Program-made: the position numbers and the translations under genes | Assembly (NCBI RefSeq): GCF_022179465.1 | Contig: NZ_BPQV01000009.1 | Coordinates: forward strand, 186,001-250,000 | Direction: 5' to 3' | Length of the DNA stretch: 64,000 bases | From: Methylobacterium organophilum | Lineage (GTDB): Bacteria; Pseudomonadota; Alphaproteobacteria; Rhizobiales; Beijerinckiaceae | The notes under the pieces: model-generated | What the model saw: the letters and a program-made list of their open reading frames with translations, nothing else | What the model was told of the DNA's origin: nothing | The model's database searches: none | In this document: in pieces, positions 28,099-36,954 of the stretch | How the letters are laid out: each line of letters begins with the position of its first letter | How positions within the stretch are numbered: the stretch's first letter is position 1

Positions 28099-28845
28099 AT
28101 GACCTACTGCGTCGGACTGCTCGTCGAGGACGGGCTCGTGATGATCGCAGACACCCGCACCAATGCGGGCATCGACGACATCTCCACCTATCGCAAGCTG
28201 CACATGTTCAACGTGCCCGGCGAGCGCGTGATGATGCTCGCCTCGGCCGGCAACCTCTCGGTGACGCAATCCGTCATCAGCATGCTCGGCGAGGGCGTGG
28301 AGAACGAGGAGGGCGGCCCGCCCCAGAAGCTCGTCGAAGCGCCGACCATGTTCAAGGCGGCGCAGCTTGTCGGCAAGGCGATCAAGCGCGTGCACGCCAT
28401 CGAGCGCGAGGGCTTCGAGCAGGCCCGGATCCGCTTCGAGGTGTCCTTCCTGTTCGGCGGCCAGATCGCGGGCGAAGGCATGCGCCTGTTCATGATCTAC
28501 TCGGCCGGCAACTTCATCGAGTGCGGCAAGGACGCGCCGTTCCTGCAGATCGGCGAGCACAAATACGGGAAGCCGATCCTCGACCGGGCGGTGACCTTCG
28601 AGACCGACGTCTACGACGCCCTCAAGGTCGGCCTCGTCTCGATGGATTCGACCATGCGCTCGAATCTCGGCGTCGGCCTGCCGATCGACATCGCCGTGGC
28701 CCGCCGCGATGCCCTCGACCTCGAGGTGAACTACCGGATCGAGGCCGGGGAGAGCTACTTCCACGATCTGCGCGAGCGCTGGTCGGCGGCCCTGCGCGCG
28801 GCGCACCGGGCGATCCCGCGGCCGCCCTACGCGCCTCAGGGCTGA
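28099..28845 (+). CDS. Anbu proteasome-homologue peptidase
   Basis: A 248-residue Ntn-hydrolase of the Anbu (ancestral beta-subunit, proteasome-type protease) family. After the initiator Met the chain begins TYCVGLLVEDGLVMIADTRT. The proteasome catalytic residues are in place, counting that threonine as 1: Thr1, Asp17 (ADTRTNAG) and Lys32 (YRKL). Further family segments are MLASAGNLSVTQSV and FLFGGQIAGEGMRLFMIYSAGN. Anbu forms helical or ring-like assemblies, and its substrate is unknown. ATG 28099 is the only start that exposes Thr at position 2; the frame opens earlier at 28030. Its usual partners lie 2.9-6.3 kb upstream, beyond a TonB receptor gene. Confidence 0.93.
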   Translation: MTYCVGLLVEDGLVMIADTRTNAGIDDISTYRKLHMFNVPGERVMMLASAGNLSVTQSVISMLGEGVENEEGGPPQKLVEAPTMFKAAQLVGKAIKRVHAIEREGFEQARIRFEVSFLFGGQIAGEGMRLFMIYSAGNFIECGKDAPFLQIGEHKYGKPILDRAVTFETDVYDALKVGLVSMDSTMRSNLGVGLPIDIAVARRDALDLEVNYRIEAGESYFHDLRERWSAALRAAHRAIPRPPYAPQG

Positions 28846-28849
28846 TCGC

Positions 28850-31822
28850 TCAGGCCGGGACGGTCTCCCGCACCAGCGCCGGCAGGCCGTAGTAATCCTC
28901 CAGGATCCGCGGGTAATGCGCGGAGCGGTAAGGCTTGCGCCGCGCCCAGAGCGCATCGACGGGCAGCGCCAGCAGGGCGTCGTTGAGGCCCTGCGGATCC
29001 TCGATCAGCCGTGAATCGAGGATGTGCCCCTCCCCGAGCGCCCTCAGGCGCTCGGCCTGGGCGCCGAGATCGAACACCACAGGCGGAACGCCGGCGGCAA
29101 GCGCCATGGACAGGGTGTAGCAATAGGTCTCCGGCCAGATCGACGGCAGGAAGACGAGGTCGGGATCGAGCTTCTTCAGGGCCGCGAAGGCCTCCGCGTC
29201 GCTGGCATAGCGTCCGGTCTCGCGCACGCCGACGCCGTGCAGGGTCTTCTTGACGTTGGAATAGCCGACGATGGTGAAGCTGACCGGCAGCGCGCGGAAC
29301 TGCGCGTCGAGGGCCAGATTATAGAGCACGTCCGCCCCCTTGTGGGTGCCGAACGCGCCGAGCAGGGCGATGCGCAGGGGCCGGTCGCCGCGGACGTACC
29401 GCGGCAATTCGGTCGCCGGCCAGTCCTCCTCGTGCGGACGGATCACGAGATTGGGGAGCCCAAGGGCCGGCCCGAGGCGCCCGGCGATGTCGTCGGAGGG
29501 CGCGTAGACCCGCCGCGCGCCGGCCAGGAACTCCGCGAACACCGCGCGCCGTTCCGCGGGGTCCGGCACACCGTCCGCCTTGGCATCGAGCCGGATGCAG
29601 TCGCGGCAGACCTCCGGCTCCGGCATGCGGCAATACACGCCCTCGGGCCGGACCAGATGGTTGCGATGGCAGGCGGCGGAATAGTCGTGCAGCGTGCAAT
29701 CATAGGCCGGCAGGCGCCGGATCAGCGCCATCAGGTCCCGGGCCGAACTCCAGCTCAGCTCTGCCAGCGAATGCACATGCACCAGGGACGGCTTCAGCCA
29801 ATCCAGGAACTCGGCGAGCAGGCCGGCTTCCTTGGTGAGAGAGATCGGGTCGAGGGAGCCGGCGGCGAAATCGATGCCCGTATCCTCCGGCAGACCGAGC
29901 TTGACCGTGTCCGGCCCGGCCGTGCGCAGATAGACCACCTCCATCCCCTCGGCCCGCAGTCTTCGCGCCATCGCCTCGGTATGGGTCTCGATCCCCCCGC
30001 TCCAGTCGTGGGTGACGAACAGGGCGATGCCCTCCCCCGCCCGGCGGGCGAAGCGGAAGACATCGAGCCGGTGCCGGGCGAATTGCGCCGGGTCGACCTT
30101 GATGTGATTCTCGACCCGCAGGCGGTAATCGGGGTGCTTGCGCAGCACCGTGTTGAAGATCTCTTCGCCCTTGGTCGCGATCAGCGAACCGAAGGAGACG
30201 CTTCCCGAATGGAAGACGTAGACGTCGTGGGCGAGCAGGTTCTGAAAGCCGGCCTTCGACGCCCGCAGGCAGAAGTCGTTCTCCTCGCCATAGCCCTTGC
30301 CGAAGGTCTCCGCGTCCAGGGAGCCGACCGCGTCGATGACCGCGCGGCGCATGTAGAAGCAGAAGCCGACGCCGGTCGGGACCGGCGAGTGCGAGCGGGC
30401 GTTGCAGAGCGCGGCATAGGCGTCGATCTCGTGCGGCTCGATCTCCAGGCGGTTCTGGTTGTCGGCGTTGAAGACCGGGTAGCTGCAGATGGTGGCGTTG
30501 TTGGAAAACGGCGTCACGGTCGCGACCCACGCGTCCTGCTGCGCATGCCAGAGCAGCCGGTCGAGCCAGTCGCCGAACACCACGATGTCGGCATTGAGCA
30601 GGACCACGTCCTTGCCGGCGGCGATGTCCAGGCCGCGGTTGCAGGTGGCCACGAAGCCGAGATTGGCCTCGTTGGTGCGGTAGGCGAACAGGCCCTGCGC
30701 GGCGAGGTCATCCAGCGCGGCGGTCAGGCGCGCGTCGGGGCCGGCATCGTTGATGACGAGCAGGGCGAAGCGCGTGCGCGGCCGGCTGGCCAGCACGGAA
30801 TGGATCGCCCGGAGAGTGTCGTCGTAGCCCTTGTAGACGGGCATGATCAGGACGACCTCGGCCACCTCCAGATCGGCGGCGGGCGTCACCGCCTGCCAGG
30901 CCGTAGGCTCCGGCGCGACCTGGGGCGGCCAGTTGCCCCGTCCGTGCGGATTGGGGCTGTAGCCCCGGGCCCGCCCCACCGCGAGATAATGGAAGAACGG
31001 ATTGACCCCGGCCGCGATCTCGTCGCCGTACCGCCCCCGGTAGTAATGCATCGAGAAATGCTTGTTCGGGTCGCGGTTCTCCCGGACGCCGAATTCGAGG
31101 AAGTGGCGCACCGGGTCGATGCCGGAAGCGCGCACGTCGCCCTGGCGGCTGAGATAGAACTCGGCGTCGAACTCACCCCGGACGGTCTCGTAGACCTGCA
31201 CGTCGGAGGCCGTCGCCAGATCCCGCGGCAGGCGGTCCGTGCCGAGATCCGCGTTCGCCCCCGGCAGCTCCGCCCCGTCATGCAGGAGCGGGTAGGTCGA
31301 GACGTAATGGTAGAACGGGCTCACCCCGAGCCGGCGCACATGGCCGTGCAGGTGGAGGTAGGTCTCGCCCGAGAAGCCTTCGGAGGGGTCCAGGCCCTGC
31401 TTCCAGCCCCGGGTCAGGTAATGGGCGATGGGATCCTCGTCGTCGTCGAGCGCGGCGGCGACGGCATAGCCCGGCGCATCGAAATAGGGGGCGATCAGGC
31501 CCGCCTGGATCTCGATGAATTCCGGCCCCGGCAGCGTCGGCGAGCGCAGGCGCTCCTCGGGCGAGAGCCGGGCGTAATGCAGGAGCGGGTTCACGGCTTC
31601 GGCCAGGCCCCGCAGGTAGCGGTCCCGATAGTAGAGCGTCGAGAACACGGCCGAGGGATTGCGACCCTCGCGCCAGCCGTGATCGAGGTAGTGGATCAGG
31701 GGATCGATCGTGTCCCGGCCGACATCGGGATACTCGGCACAGTAGAAGCGGGCGTCGAAGAACGGCTGGATCGCGTTGGCCTCGCGGCTCCGCCGGCGGA
31801 GGCGCCTCGACAATCTGAACAC
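28850..31822 (-). CDS. Large bifunctional glycosyltransferase (repeats + GT2 + GT4)
   Basis: About 990 residues. The N-terminus (about 21-310) holds three tandem repeats of roughly 80-95 residues with a FDxxFY...DP..HYL..G pattern. A GT2 domain follows near residue 322 (VVLIMPVYKGYDDTLRAIHS, then VVLLNADIVVFGDWLDRLL and GYGEENDFCLRASKAGF). From about residue 595 a GT4-like domain follows (LFVTHDWSGGIETHTEAMA, HVHSLAELSWSSARDL, LLGAFGTHKGADVL, LPSIWPETYCYTLSMALAAG). It probably builds a surface glycan. The start is unclear: GTG 31822 or TTG 31828 lie just after a GGGAAA; an ATG at 32026 would add unlike sequence. No other glycan gene is adjacent. Confidence 0.82.
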   Translation of the reverse strand: MFRLSRRLRRRSREANAIQPFFDARFYCAEYPDVGRDTIDPLIHYLDHGWREGRNPSAVFSTLYYRDRYLRGLAEAVNPLLHYARLSPEERLRSPTLPGPEFIEIQAGLIAPYFDAPGYAVAAALDDDEDPIAHYLTRGWKQGLDPSEGFSGETYLHLHGHVRRLGVSPFYHYVSTYPLLHDGAELPGANADLGTDRLPRDLATASDVQVYETVRGEFDAEFYLSRQGDVRASGIDPVRHFLEFGVRENRDPNKHFSMHYYRGRYGDEIAAGVNPFFHYLAVGRARGYSPNPHGRGNWPPQVAPEPTAWQAVTPAADLEVAEVVLIMPVYKGYDDTLRAIHSVLASRPRTRFALLVINDAGPDARLTAALDDLAAQGLFAYRTNEANLGFVATCNRGLDIAAGKDVVLLNADIVVFGDWLDRLLWHAQQDAWVATVTPFSNNATICSYPVFNADNQNRLEIEPHEIDAYAALCNARSHSPVPTGVGFCFYMRRAVIDAVGSLDAETFGKGYGEENDFCLRASKAGFQNLLAHDVYVFHSGSVSFGSLIATKGEEIFNTVLRKHPDYRLRVENHIKVDPAQFARHRLDVFRFARRAGEGIALFVTHDWSGGIETHTEAMARRLRAEGMEVVYLRTAGPDTVKLGLPEDTGIDFAAGSLDPISLTKEAGLLAEFLDWLKPSLVHVHSLAELSWSSARDLMALIRRLPAYDCTLHDYSAACHRNHLVRPEGVYCRMPEPEVCRDCIRLDAKADGVPDPAERRAVFAEFLAGARRVYAPSDDIAGRLGPALGLPNLVIRPHEEDWPATELPRYVRGDRPLRIALLGAFGTHKGADVLYNLALDAQFRALPVSFTIVGYSNVKKTLHGVGVRETGRYASDAEAFAALKKLDPDLVFLPSIWPETYCYTLSMALAAGVPPVVFDLGAQAERLRALGEGHILDSRLIEDPQGLNDALLALPVDALWARRKPYRSAHYPRILEDYYGLPALVRETVPA

Positions 31823-32088
31823 AACCAAGTCTTTCCCGAAATTAACGAATTCTACCGCAATCGCGGCAGCGGTAGGCGGCTTCCTCGAATCGGTCAAGGT
31901 GGCGCGGGGGCGGCTCGCAAAGGTTTGCTCCGGCGGTTCCGAGGCCTGGTGGAACGCTCCCTTCGCGCCTTGCACGTGAAGTGTGGCACATGCCGGGCAG
32001 CCTCGGCGTTGCGAAGGCGGGACGGGCATGCGACAGCCGGTTTTCCCACGGGGCGGCACGAGGCCCCGGATCACGGGAGGAGCGAGCC

Positions 32089-32694
32089 ATGGCGACGAGA
32101 GGCTTCACGGGGCGTCCCCCCGCCGCCGAGATCCGCGAGCGCCTGCCGCCCGGCCAGTATCTCACCGACGACTTCCCCGTGCTGCAGCTCGGGCCGACGC
32201 CGCGGGTGTCCCTCGACACCTGGCGCTTCACCCTGCGCGAGGGCGCCCGCCCGATCGCGAGCTGGAACTGGGAGGAGTTCAACGCCCTCCCCCGCACGCG
32301 CTGGAAGGGCGACATCCACTGCGTGACCAAGTGGTCGAAATTCGACACGGCCTGGGAGGGCGTGAGCCTCGACGACATCCTCGCCGCCGCCGGCATCGCG
32401 GCGCCGACGCCCTACGTCCTGGCCGAGGGGCACGACGACTACACCACCAACGTTCCGGTCGCCGACCTTCTCGGCGGCAAGGCGATGGTCGCCACCACCT
32501 ATGACGGCGCGCCGATCGAACCCGACCACGGGGGCCCGGCCCGGCTCTTCGTGCCGCATCTCTATTTCTGGAAGAGCGCGAAGTGGGTGAAGGGCCTTCG
32601 CTTCACCCAGAAGGACGAGGCCGGCTTCTGGGAGCTGCGCGGCTATCACATGTACGGTGATCCCTGGCGCGAGCAGCGCTTCACCGGGGATTGA
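32089..32694 (+). CDS. Sulfite oxidase-like molybdopterin oxidoreductase
   Basis: A 201-residue protein with only the molybdopterin-binding domain of the sulfite oxidase/MsrP superfamily. The cysteine in DIHCVTKWSKFDTAWEGVS is the expected Mo ligand; DYTTNVPVADLL, HGGPARLFVPHLYFWKSAKW and the final GYHMYGDPWREQRF are characteristic of the short cytoplasmic group. There is no signal or Tat peptide. GGGAGG (32075-32080) precedes ATG 32089. The next gene, a ferredoxin-reductase-type flavoprotein, begins at its stop, suggesting a dedicated electron donor. The substrate is unknown. Confidence 0.88.
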   Translation: MATRGFTGRPPAAEIRERLPPGQYLTDDFPVLQLGPTPRVSLDTWRFTLREGARPIASWNWEEFNALPRTRWKGDIHCVTKWSKFDTAWEGVSLDDILAAAGIAAPTPYVLAEGHDDYTTNVPVADLLGGKAMVATTYDGAPIEPDHGGPARLFVPHLYFWKSAKWVKGLRFTQKDEAGFWELRGYHMYGDPWREQRFTGD

Positions 32695-32699
32695 GGCTC

Positions 32700-33422
32700 G
32701 TGTCCGACCGCCCTCCCCTCCCCTGGACGACCGCCACGATCGCCGCCATCGGGCAGGCGACGACACGGGTGAAGAGCTTCCGCTTCGACGGCCTCGGCGC
32801 CCGGCACCGGGCCGGGCAGTATGTCGAGGTCCGGCTCACGGCCGAGAATGGCTACCAGGCCCAGCGGAGCTACTCCATCGCCTCCGCGCCGGGCGATCCC
32901 GCCGGGATCGAGCTGATGATCGAGGCGCTCGACAACGGCGAGGTCTCCTCCTTCTTCGACACCGTCGCCGAGGTCGGCGACGCGATCGAGCTGCGCGGGC
33001 CCATCGGCGGCTCCTTCGTCTGGTCGCCGGAGGATGGCGGGCCGGTGCTGCTCATCGGCGGCGGCTCGGGGGTGGTCCCCCTGCTGTCCATGGTCCGGGC
33101 GCGGGCGCAGAGCGGGTCCGAGGCGCCGATGCTGCTCCTCTACTCGGCGCGCAACGCCGCCGAGGCCATCGGACGCTCGGAACTGCTGGCGCGCTCCCGC
33201 GACGAGACCGGATTCGACCTGACCCTGCTCCTGACGCGGGAAGGCCCGACCGCCGGGCGCCGGATCGACCGGGTGATGATCGACACGGCGATCGAATGCC
33301 TCGGCCTGCCGCGCCATGTCTTCGTCTGCGGCGGCAACGCCTTCGTCAGCCATGTGAGCAATCTGCTGCTCGATGCCGGTCTGAAGCCCGGCACCATCCG
33401 CACCGAGCGTTTCGGCGGCTGA
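32700..33422 (+). CDS. Ferredoxin reductase-type FAD/NAD(P)-binding protein
   Basis: A protein of about 240 residues of the FNR superfamily. FAD is bound by QRSYSIASAPGDP, and NAD(P) by VLLIGGGSGVVPLLSM and the VFVCGGNAFV motif near the C-terminus. It lacks an added [2Fe-2S] domain. GTG 32700 is chosen as start; TTG 32691, overlapping the previous stop, is an alternative. Immediate linkage to the Mo enzyme suggests it passes electrons from NAD(P)H to that enzyme, making a cytoplasmic two-component reductase (inference). Confidence 0.87.
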   Translation: MSDRPPLPWTTATIAAIGQATTRVKSFRFDGLGARHRAGQYVEVRLTAENGYQAQRSYSIASAPGDPAGIELMIEALDNGEVSSFFDTVAEVGDAIELRGPIGGSFVWSPEDGGPVLLIGGGSGVVPLLSMVRARAQSGSEAPMLLLYSARNAAEAIGRSELLARSRDETGFDLTLLLTREGPTAGRRIDRVMIDTAIECLGLPRHVFVCGGNAFVSHVSNLLLDAGLKPGTIRTERFGG

Positions 33423-33518
33423 GGCCCCGTCTCCCTCGAGATGTCTCGAACCCTTGGCACCGCGGCGGCGAGCGGCTACCGCGCATGCCTCCATCGATCG
33501 TCGGGAGCGCACAGGATC

Positions 33519-34319
33519 ATGAAGCTCGTGGTGGCAGGCGCCGAGGGGCGCATGGGGCGGATGCTGATCCGCGCGGTGGCCGAGACCGAGGGCTGCATCC
33601 TGGCGGGCGTCCTCGACCGCGAGGGCTCCGCCGTCCTCGGCCAGGATGCCGGCCTGCTCGCGGGCATCGGCGAGACCGGTGTGAAAGTCAGCGACGACCC
33701 GCTGCCGCTGCTGGCCGCGGCCGAGGGCCTCCTCGACTTCACCGCCCCCGCCGCGACCGTGGCCTATGCGGCGCTGGCCGCCCAGGCCCGCATCGTCCAC
33801 GTGATCGGCACCACGGGCCTCTCCGCGGAGGACCTGCGCAAGATCGAGGCGGCCTCCTACCACGCCCGCATCGTGCGCTCGGGCAACATGTCCCTCGGCG
33901 TGAACCTGCTCGCGGGCATCGCCCGAAAGGTCGCCGCCACCCTCGGCGAGGAATTCGACATCGAGGTGCTGGAGATGCACCACCGCATGAAGGTGGACGC
34001 CCCCTCGGGCACCGCCCTGCTGCTCGGCGAGGCGGCGGCGGAGGGGCGGGGCGTCGCCCTCGCCGAGCGCCGAGTCTCGACCCGCGACGGCCATACCGGG
34101 GCGCGGCGCCCCGGCGACATCGGCTTTGCCACCCTGCGCGGCGGCAGCGTGGTCGGTGACCACAGCGTGATCTTCGCCGGCCCCTCCGAGCGCATCACCC
34201 TCTCGCACCACGCCGAGGACCGGGCGATCTTCGCCCGCGGCGCCGTGCGGGCCGCGCGCTGGGCCTTCGACAAGCCGCCGGGCCTCTACGGCATGGACGA
34301 CGTGCTCGGGCTCGCCTGA
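33519..34319 (+). CDS. dapB: 4-hydroxy-tetrahydrodipicolinate reductase
   Basis: A 266-residue DapB, catalysing the NAD(P)H-dependent reduction step of the diaminopimelate/lysine pathway. Seen: the Rossmann motif [27 protein letters not shown], and the active-site segment [20 protein letters not shown]. The length is standard. It is followed by a hairpin at 34337-34364 and then gpmA on the same strand; many alphaproteobacteria keep dapB and gpmA adjacent. Confidence 0.96.
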   Translation: MKLVVAGAEGRMGRMLIRAVAETEGCILAGVLDREGSAVLGQDAGLLAGIGETGVKVSDDPLPLLAAAEGLLDFTAPAATVAYAALAAQARIVHVIGTTGLSAEDLRKIEAASYHARIVRSGNMSLGVNLLAGIARKVAATLGEEFDIEVLEMHHRMKVDAPSGTALLLGEAAAEGRGVALAERRVSTRDGHTGARRPGDIGFATLRGGSVVGDHSVIFAGPSERITLSHHAEDRAIFARGAVRAARWAFDKPPGLYGMDDVLGLA

Positions 34320-34336
34320 GGATTGGACGAAAGTTC

Positions 34337-34364
34337 GGCTGACGATTTCCACGTGTCGTCAGCC
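34337..34364 (+). terminator. Hairpin after dapB
   Basis: GGCTGACGA (34337-34345) and TCGTCAGCC (34356-34364) form a perfect 9-bp stem with a 10-nt loop in the 139-bp dapB-gpmA gap. Only two T residues follow, so it is a weak or partial terminator. Confidence 0.45.
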
Positions 34365-34458
34365 CTTCGCTTCTGCGAAAGGACCGCCTCTGCTACAGCG
34401 GCCCCATGCTCAAGGCGATGGCGCCGCCGCGCCCGCCCGTCCCGGAGACCGATTGCCC

Positions 34459-35097
34459 ATGGAGCGCATGCTCGTCCTCGCTCGCCACGGCCAGAGCGAG
34501 TGGAACCTCAAGAAGCTCTTCACCGGCTGGCGCGACCCCGAATTGACCGAGCTCGGCGTGGAGGAGGCCCGCAATGCCGGCCGCTGGCTCAAGGCGCAGG
34601 GCAGCCAGTTCGACGTCGCCTTCACCTCGAACCTGCGCCGCGCCCAGCGCACCTGTGCGCTGATCCTGGAGGAGATGGGCCAGGCCGGCCTGGAGACGAT
34701 CCGCTCCGAGGCGCTGAACGAGCGCGACTACGGCGACCTTTCCGGCCTCAACAAGGACGATGCCCGCGAGCGCTGGGGCGACGCCCAGGTGCATGAATGG
34801 CGCCGCTCCTACGACGTGCCGCCCCCCGGCGGCGAGAGCCTGAAGGACACCGCCGCCCGCGTGCTGCCCTATTACATCCAGACCATCCTGCCGCGGGTGA
34901 TGGCCGGCGAGCGGGTTCTGGTGGCCGCCCACGGCAACTCCCTGCGGGCGCTGGTGATGGTGCTCGACGGCATGACCACAAAGACGATCGCGAGCCTCGA
35001 GATCGCCACGGGCATCCCGCTCGTCTATCATCTCAAGGCCGACACGACGGTGGAATCCAAGCTGATCCTCGACAAGGACATCGACCAAGATCTCTGA
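34459..35097 (+). CDS. gpmA: 2,3-bisphosphoglycerate-dependent phosphoglycerate mutase
   Basis: A 212-residue glycolytic/gluconeogenic enzyme that interconverts 3- and 2-phosphoglycerate. The phospho-histidine motif is [12 protein letters not shown] at the N-terminus, followed by [32 protein letters not shown], and the second histidine in [13 protein letters not shown]. The chain is shorter than the 250-residue enterobacterial form, as usual in alphaproteobacteria. An in-frame TTG at 34453 is a less likely start. Its 3' end overlaps the probable 5' end of alkB. Confidence 0.94.
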   Translation: MERMLVLARHGQSEWNLKKLFTGWRDPELTELGVEEARNAGRWLKAQGSQFDVAFTSNLRRAQRTCALILEEMGQAGLETIRSEALNERDYGDLSGLNKDDARERWGDAQVHEWRRSYDVPPPGGESLKDTAARVLPYYIQTILPRVMAGERVLVAAHGNSLRALVMVLDGMTTKTIASLEIATGIPLVYHLKADTTVESKLILDKDIDQDL

Positions 35098-35773
35098 GCA
35101 GCACGCGCCCGTCGCCCTGGCGCCGGGCCTGATCCACCATCCCCGCTTCCTCGACGCGGCCGGGCAGGACCGGCTCGCCGAGGAGTTGTGTGCCGTCTTC
35201 GCGCAGGCACCGCCCTACCGCCCCACCATGCCGCGCACGGGCAAGCCCTTCTCCGTGCGCATGACCAATGCCGGCCCCCTCGGGTGGGTCTCGGACCGCG
35301 ACGGCTACCGCTACCAGCCCCGGCATCCCGAGACCGGCCGGCCCTGGCCCGCGATCCCGCCGACGGCTTTGGCCGTGTGGGAGGCCCTCGCCGGATGGCC
35401 GGCCGGCCCGGAGGCCTGCCTGGTCAATCTCTACGATCCGCAGGCGCGGATGGGCCTGCACCAGGATCGCGACGAGGCCGAGCTCGATGCCCCCGTGCTC
35501 TCGCTCTCCCTGGGCGCCCCTGCCCTGTTCCGCTTCGGCGGCACGCGCCGCGAGGGGCCGACCCGCTCCGTGCGGCTCGAGGCCGGTGACGCCCTGGTGA
35601 TCGGCGGCGCCTCCCGCCTGATCTTCCACGGGATCGACCGGGTCCTGCCCGAGGATCCGGACCTGTTCGCGCCGCGGCCGGAATCACGCTTCGGCGATCT
35701 GCTGCCTCCGGGCGGCCGCTGCAACCTCACGCTGCGCCGCGTGACGCGTTCGGACGCGTCCCCAACCGCTTGA
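35090..35773 (+). CDS. alkB: AlkB-type 2-oxoglutarate-dependent dioxygenase (start uncertain)
   Basis: An iron/2-oxoglutarate dioxygenase that repairs alkylated bases. Seen: [20 protein letters not shown], the iron ligands in [10 protein letters not shown] (HxD) and the second histidine in LIFHGIDRV, and the 2-oxoglutarate arginine in CNLTLRRV. Residues encoded from about 35099 ([19 protein letters not shown]) look like the normal AlkB N-terminus, yet that frame holds no ATG, GTG or TTG between the in-frame stop at 35063-35065 and TTG 35186. A start at 35186 would remove about 30 conserved residues. ATC 35090 and CTG 35117 are the possible non-standard starts; 35090 is a placeholder. Confidence 0.8.
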   Translation: MSEQHAPVALAPGLIHHPRFLDAAGQDRLAEELCAVFAQAPPYRPTMPRTGKPFSVRMTNAGPLGWVSDRDGYRYQPRHPETGRPWPAIPPTALAVWEALAGWPAGPEACLVNLYDPQARMGLHQDRDEAELDAPVLSLSLGAPALFRFGGTRREGPTRSVRLEAGDALVIGGASRLIFHGIDRVLPEDPDLFAPRPESRFGDLLPPGGRCNLTLRRVTRSDASPTA

Positions 35774-35850
35774 CTCGGCTCGGACGGCGGTCGACCCATC
35801 GTAGGCGCGGCGGTGGCATGCCCCTGCCGGCCCGGCGGAGAAACGGTTCG

Positions 35851-36816
35851 ATGTCCCTGCGTCCCAAAGCCCTCCTGCTCGCCCTCCTGGCTGTCCTGTC
35901 CGCGCCCCTCGCCCCCGCCGGGCTGCGGGCCGAGGAGGTGATCTACCCCTCCTCCTCCCGCTTCGGCCTGGAGCCGCCCGCGGACATGATCGCCTCCAAG
36001 CGCTTCCTGGGCTTCGAGCGTCCCGAAGGCGGCGCGACGGTGCAGATCGTCGAGCTGGCCCCCTCCGCCTTCGCCGAGATGGTCCAGACCTTCACCGACG
36101 AGAATCTGCGGGGCCAGGGCTTCAATGTGGAGAAGCGCGAGCGGCTGAAGGTCAGCGGCGACGCCGACGCCCTACTCTTCACCGGGGACCAGCCCGCCAA
36201 CGAGGCCCAGGGCACGCCGGCGATCCGCAAATGGATCCTGCTGGTCGGCGCCGCCGACGTCACAGGCGTCTTCGTGGTGCAGCTCGCGCCCGGGGCCGAG
36301 ACCGAGGAGGCGATACGCGCCATGCTGACCGGCGTGAAGATCCGCCCGCCGCTGAGCCTGGAGCAGCAGGTCGAGGTGCTGCCCTTCCGCATCACCGATC
36401 TCGCCGGCTTCCACCCGGTGCGCGTGCTCGCCGGCAACTCGGTCTTGCTGACCAAGGGGCCGAAGGACCAGTTGATGAACCTCGATCAGCCGATCCTCGT
36501 CCTCGCCCAGGCCGTGCAGCAGCCTCCGGCCCAGGAGCAGCGCGACGGCTTCGCCCGGGCGGCGCTCTACTCGAACCAGACCATGAAGGACTTCTTCATC
36601 GAGCGTTCGCAGAGCTACCGCTCCAACGGCGTCGACTGGCACGAGATCGTGGCGCGGGCGACCGACGTGCCCTCGAACTCGCCCGTCGTCGTCTCGCAGA
36701 CGATCCGCTTCAATCCGGATGGCTATGTTCGCGCCGTCGGCATCGCCCGCGCCGAGCAGCGGGCGGAGGCCCTGCCGCTGTTCCGGCAGGTGGTCGACAG
36801 CGTCGTGGTCCGATGA
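35851..36816 (+). CDS. Exported hypothetical protein
   Basis: A 321-residue protein with a clear signal peptide (ALLLALLAVLSAPLAPAGLRA). The mature part looks like two similar alpha/beta halves: the first has FERPEGGATVQIVELAPSAF and a KWILLVGAADVTGVFVVQ strand, the second PFRITDLAGFHPVRVLAGNS. I do not recognise a named family; it resembles small periplasmic proteins of the PsbP/DUF1795 kind in general layout only. ATG 35851 is 78 bp after alkB and gives the signal peptide directly. Confidence 0.78.
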   Translation: MSLRPKALLLALLAVLSAPLAPAGLRAEEVIYPSSSRFGLEPPADMIASKRFLGFERPEGGATVQIVELAPSAFAEMVQTFTDENLRGQGFNVEKRERLKVSGDADALLFTGDQPANEAQGTPAIRKWILLVGAADVTGVFVVQLAPGAETEEAIRAMLTGVKIRPPLSLEQQVEVLPFRITDLAGFHPVRVLAGNSVLLTKGPKDQLMNLDQPILVLAQAVQQPPAQEQRDGFARAALYSNQTMKDFFIERSQSYRSNGVDWHEIVARATDVPSNSPVVVSQTIRFNPDGYVRAVGIARAEQRAEALPLFRQVVDSVVVR

Positions 36817-36847
36817 AAAAAGGCGCGCCGGATGTACCGGTGCGCCT
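36815..36847 (-). terminator. Rho-independent terminator for osmC (minus strand)
   Basis: AGGCGCGCCGG (36821-36831) and CCGGTGCGCCT (36837-36847) form an 11-bp stem with one G-U pair and a 5-nt loop. On the minus strand the stem is followed by a T-run (complement of 36816-36821), about 110 bp past the osmC stop. The T-run lies at the very end of the plus-strand gene before it. Confidence 0.65.
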
Positions 36848-36954
36848 GGAGGAGTTGGAAGAACCCCGCGCGATGCTATCGGGCCGCGAGGTCTTCTGAA
36901 TACAGCCTGAGCTGCTCAGCCTGAAGTGCCAGTGTTTCCCGGGCGTTGTGCCGC

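Noticed and set aside
29024-32326. A very long plus-strand open frame (1100 codons) opposite the large glycosyltransferase.
   Set aside because: Long open antisense frames are common in high-GC DNA; this one has no recognisable domains, while the minus strand has GT2 and GT4 motifs.
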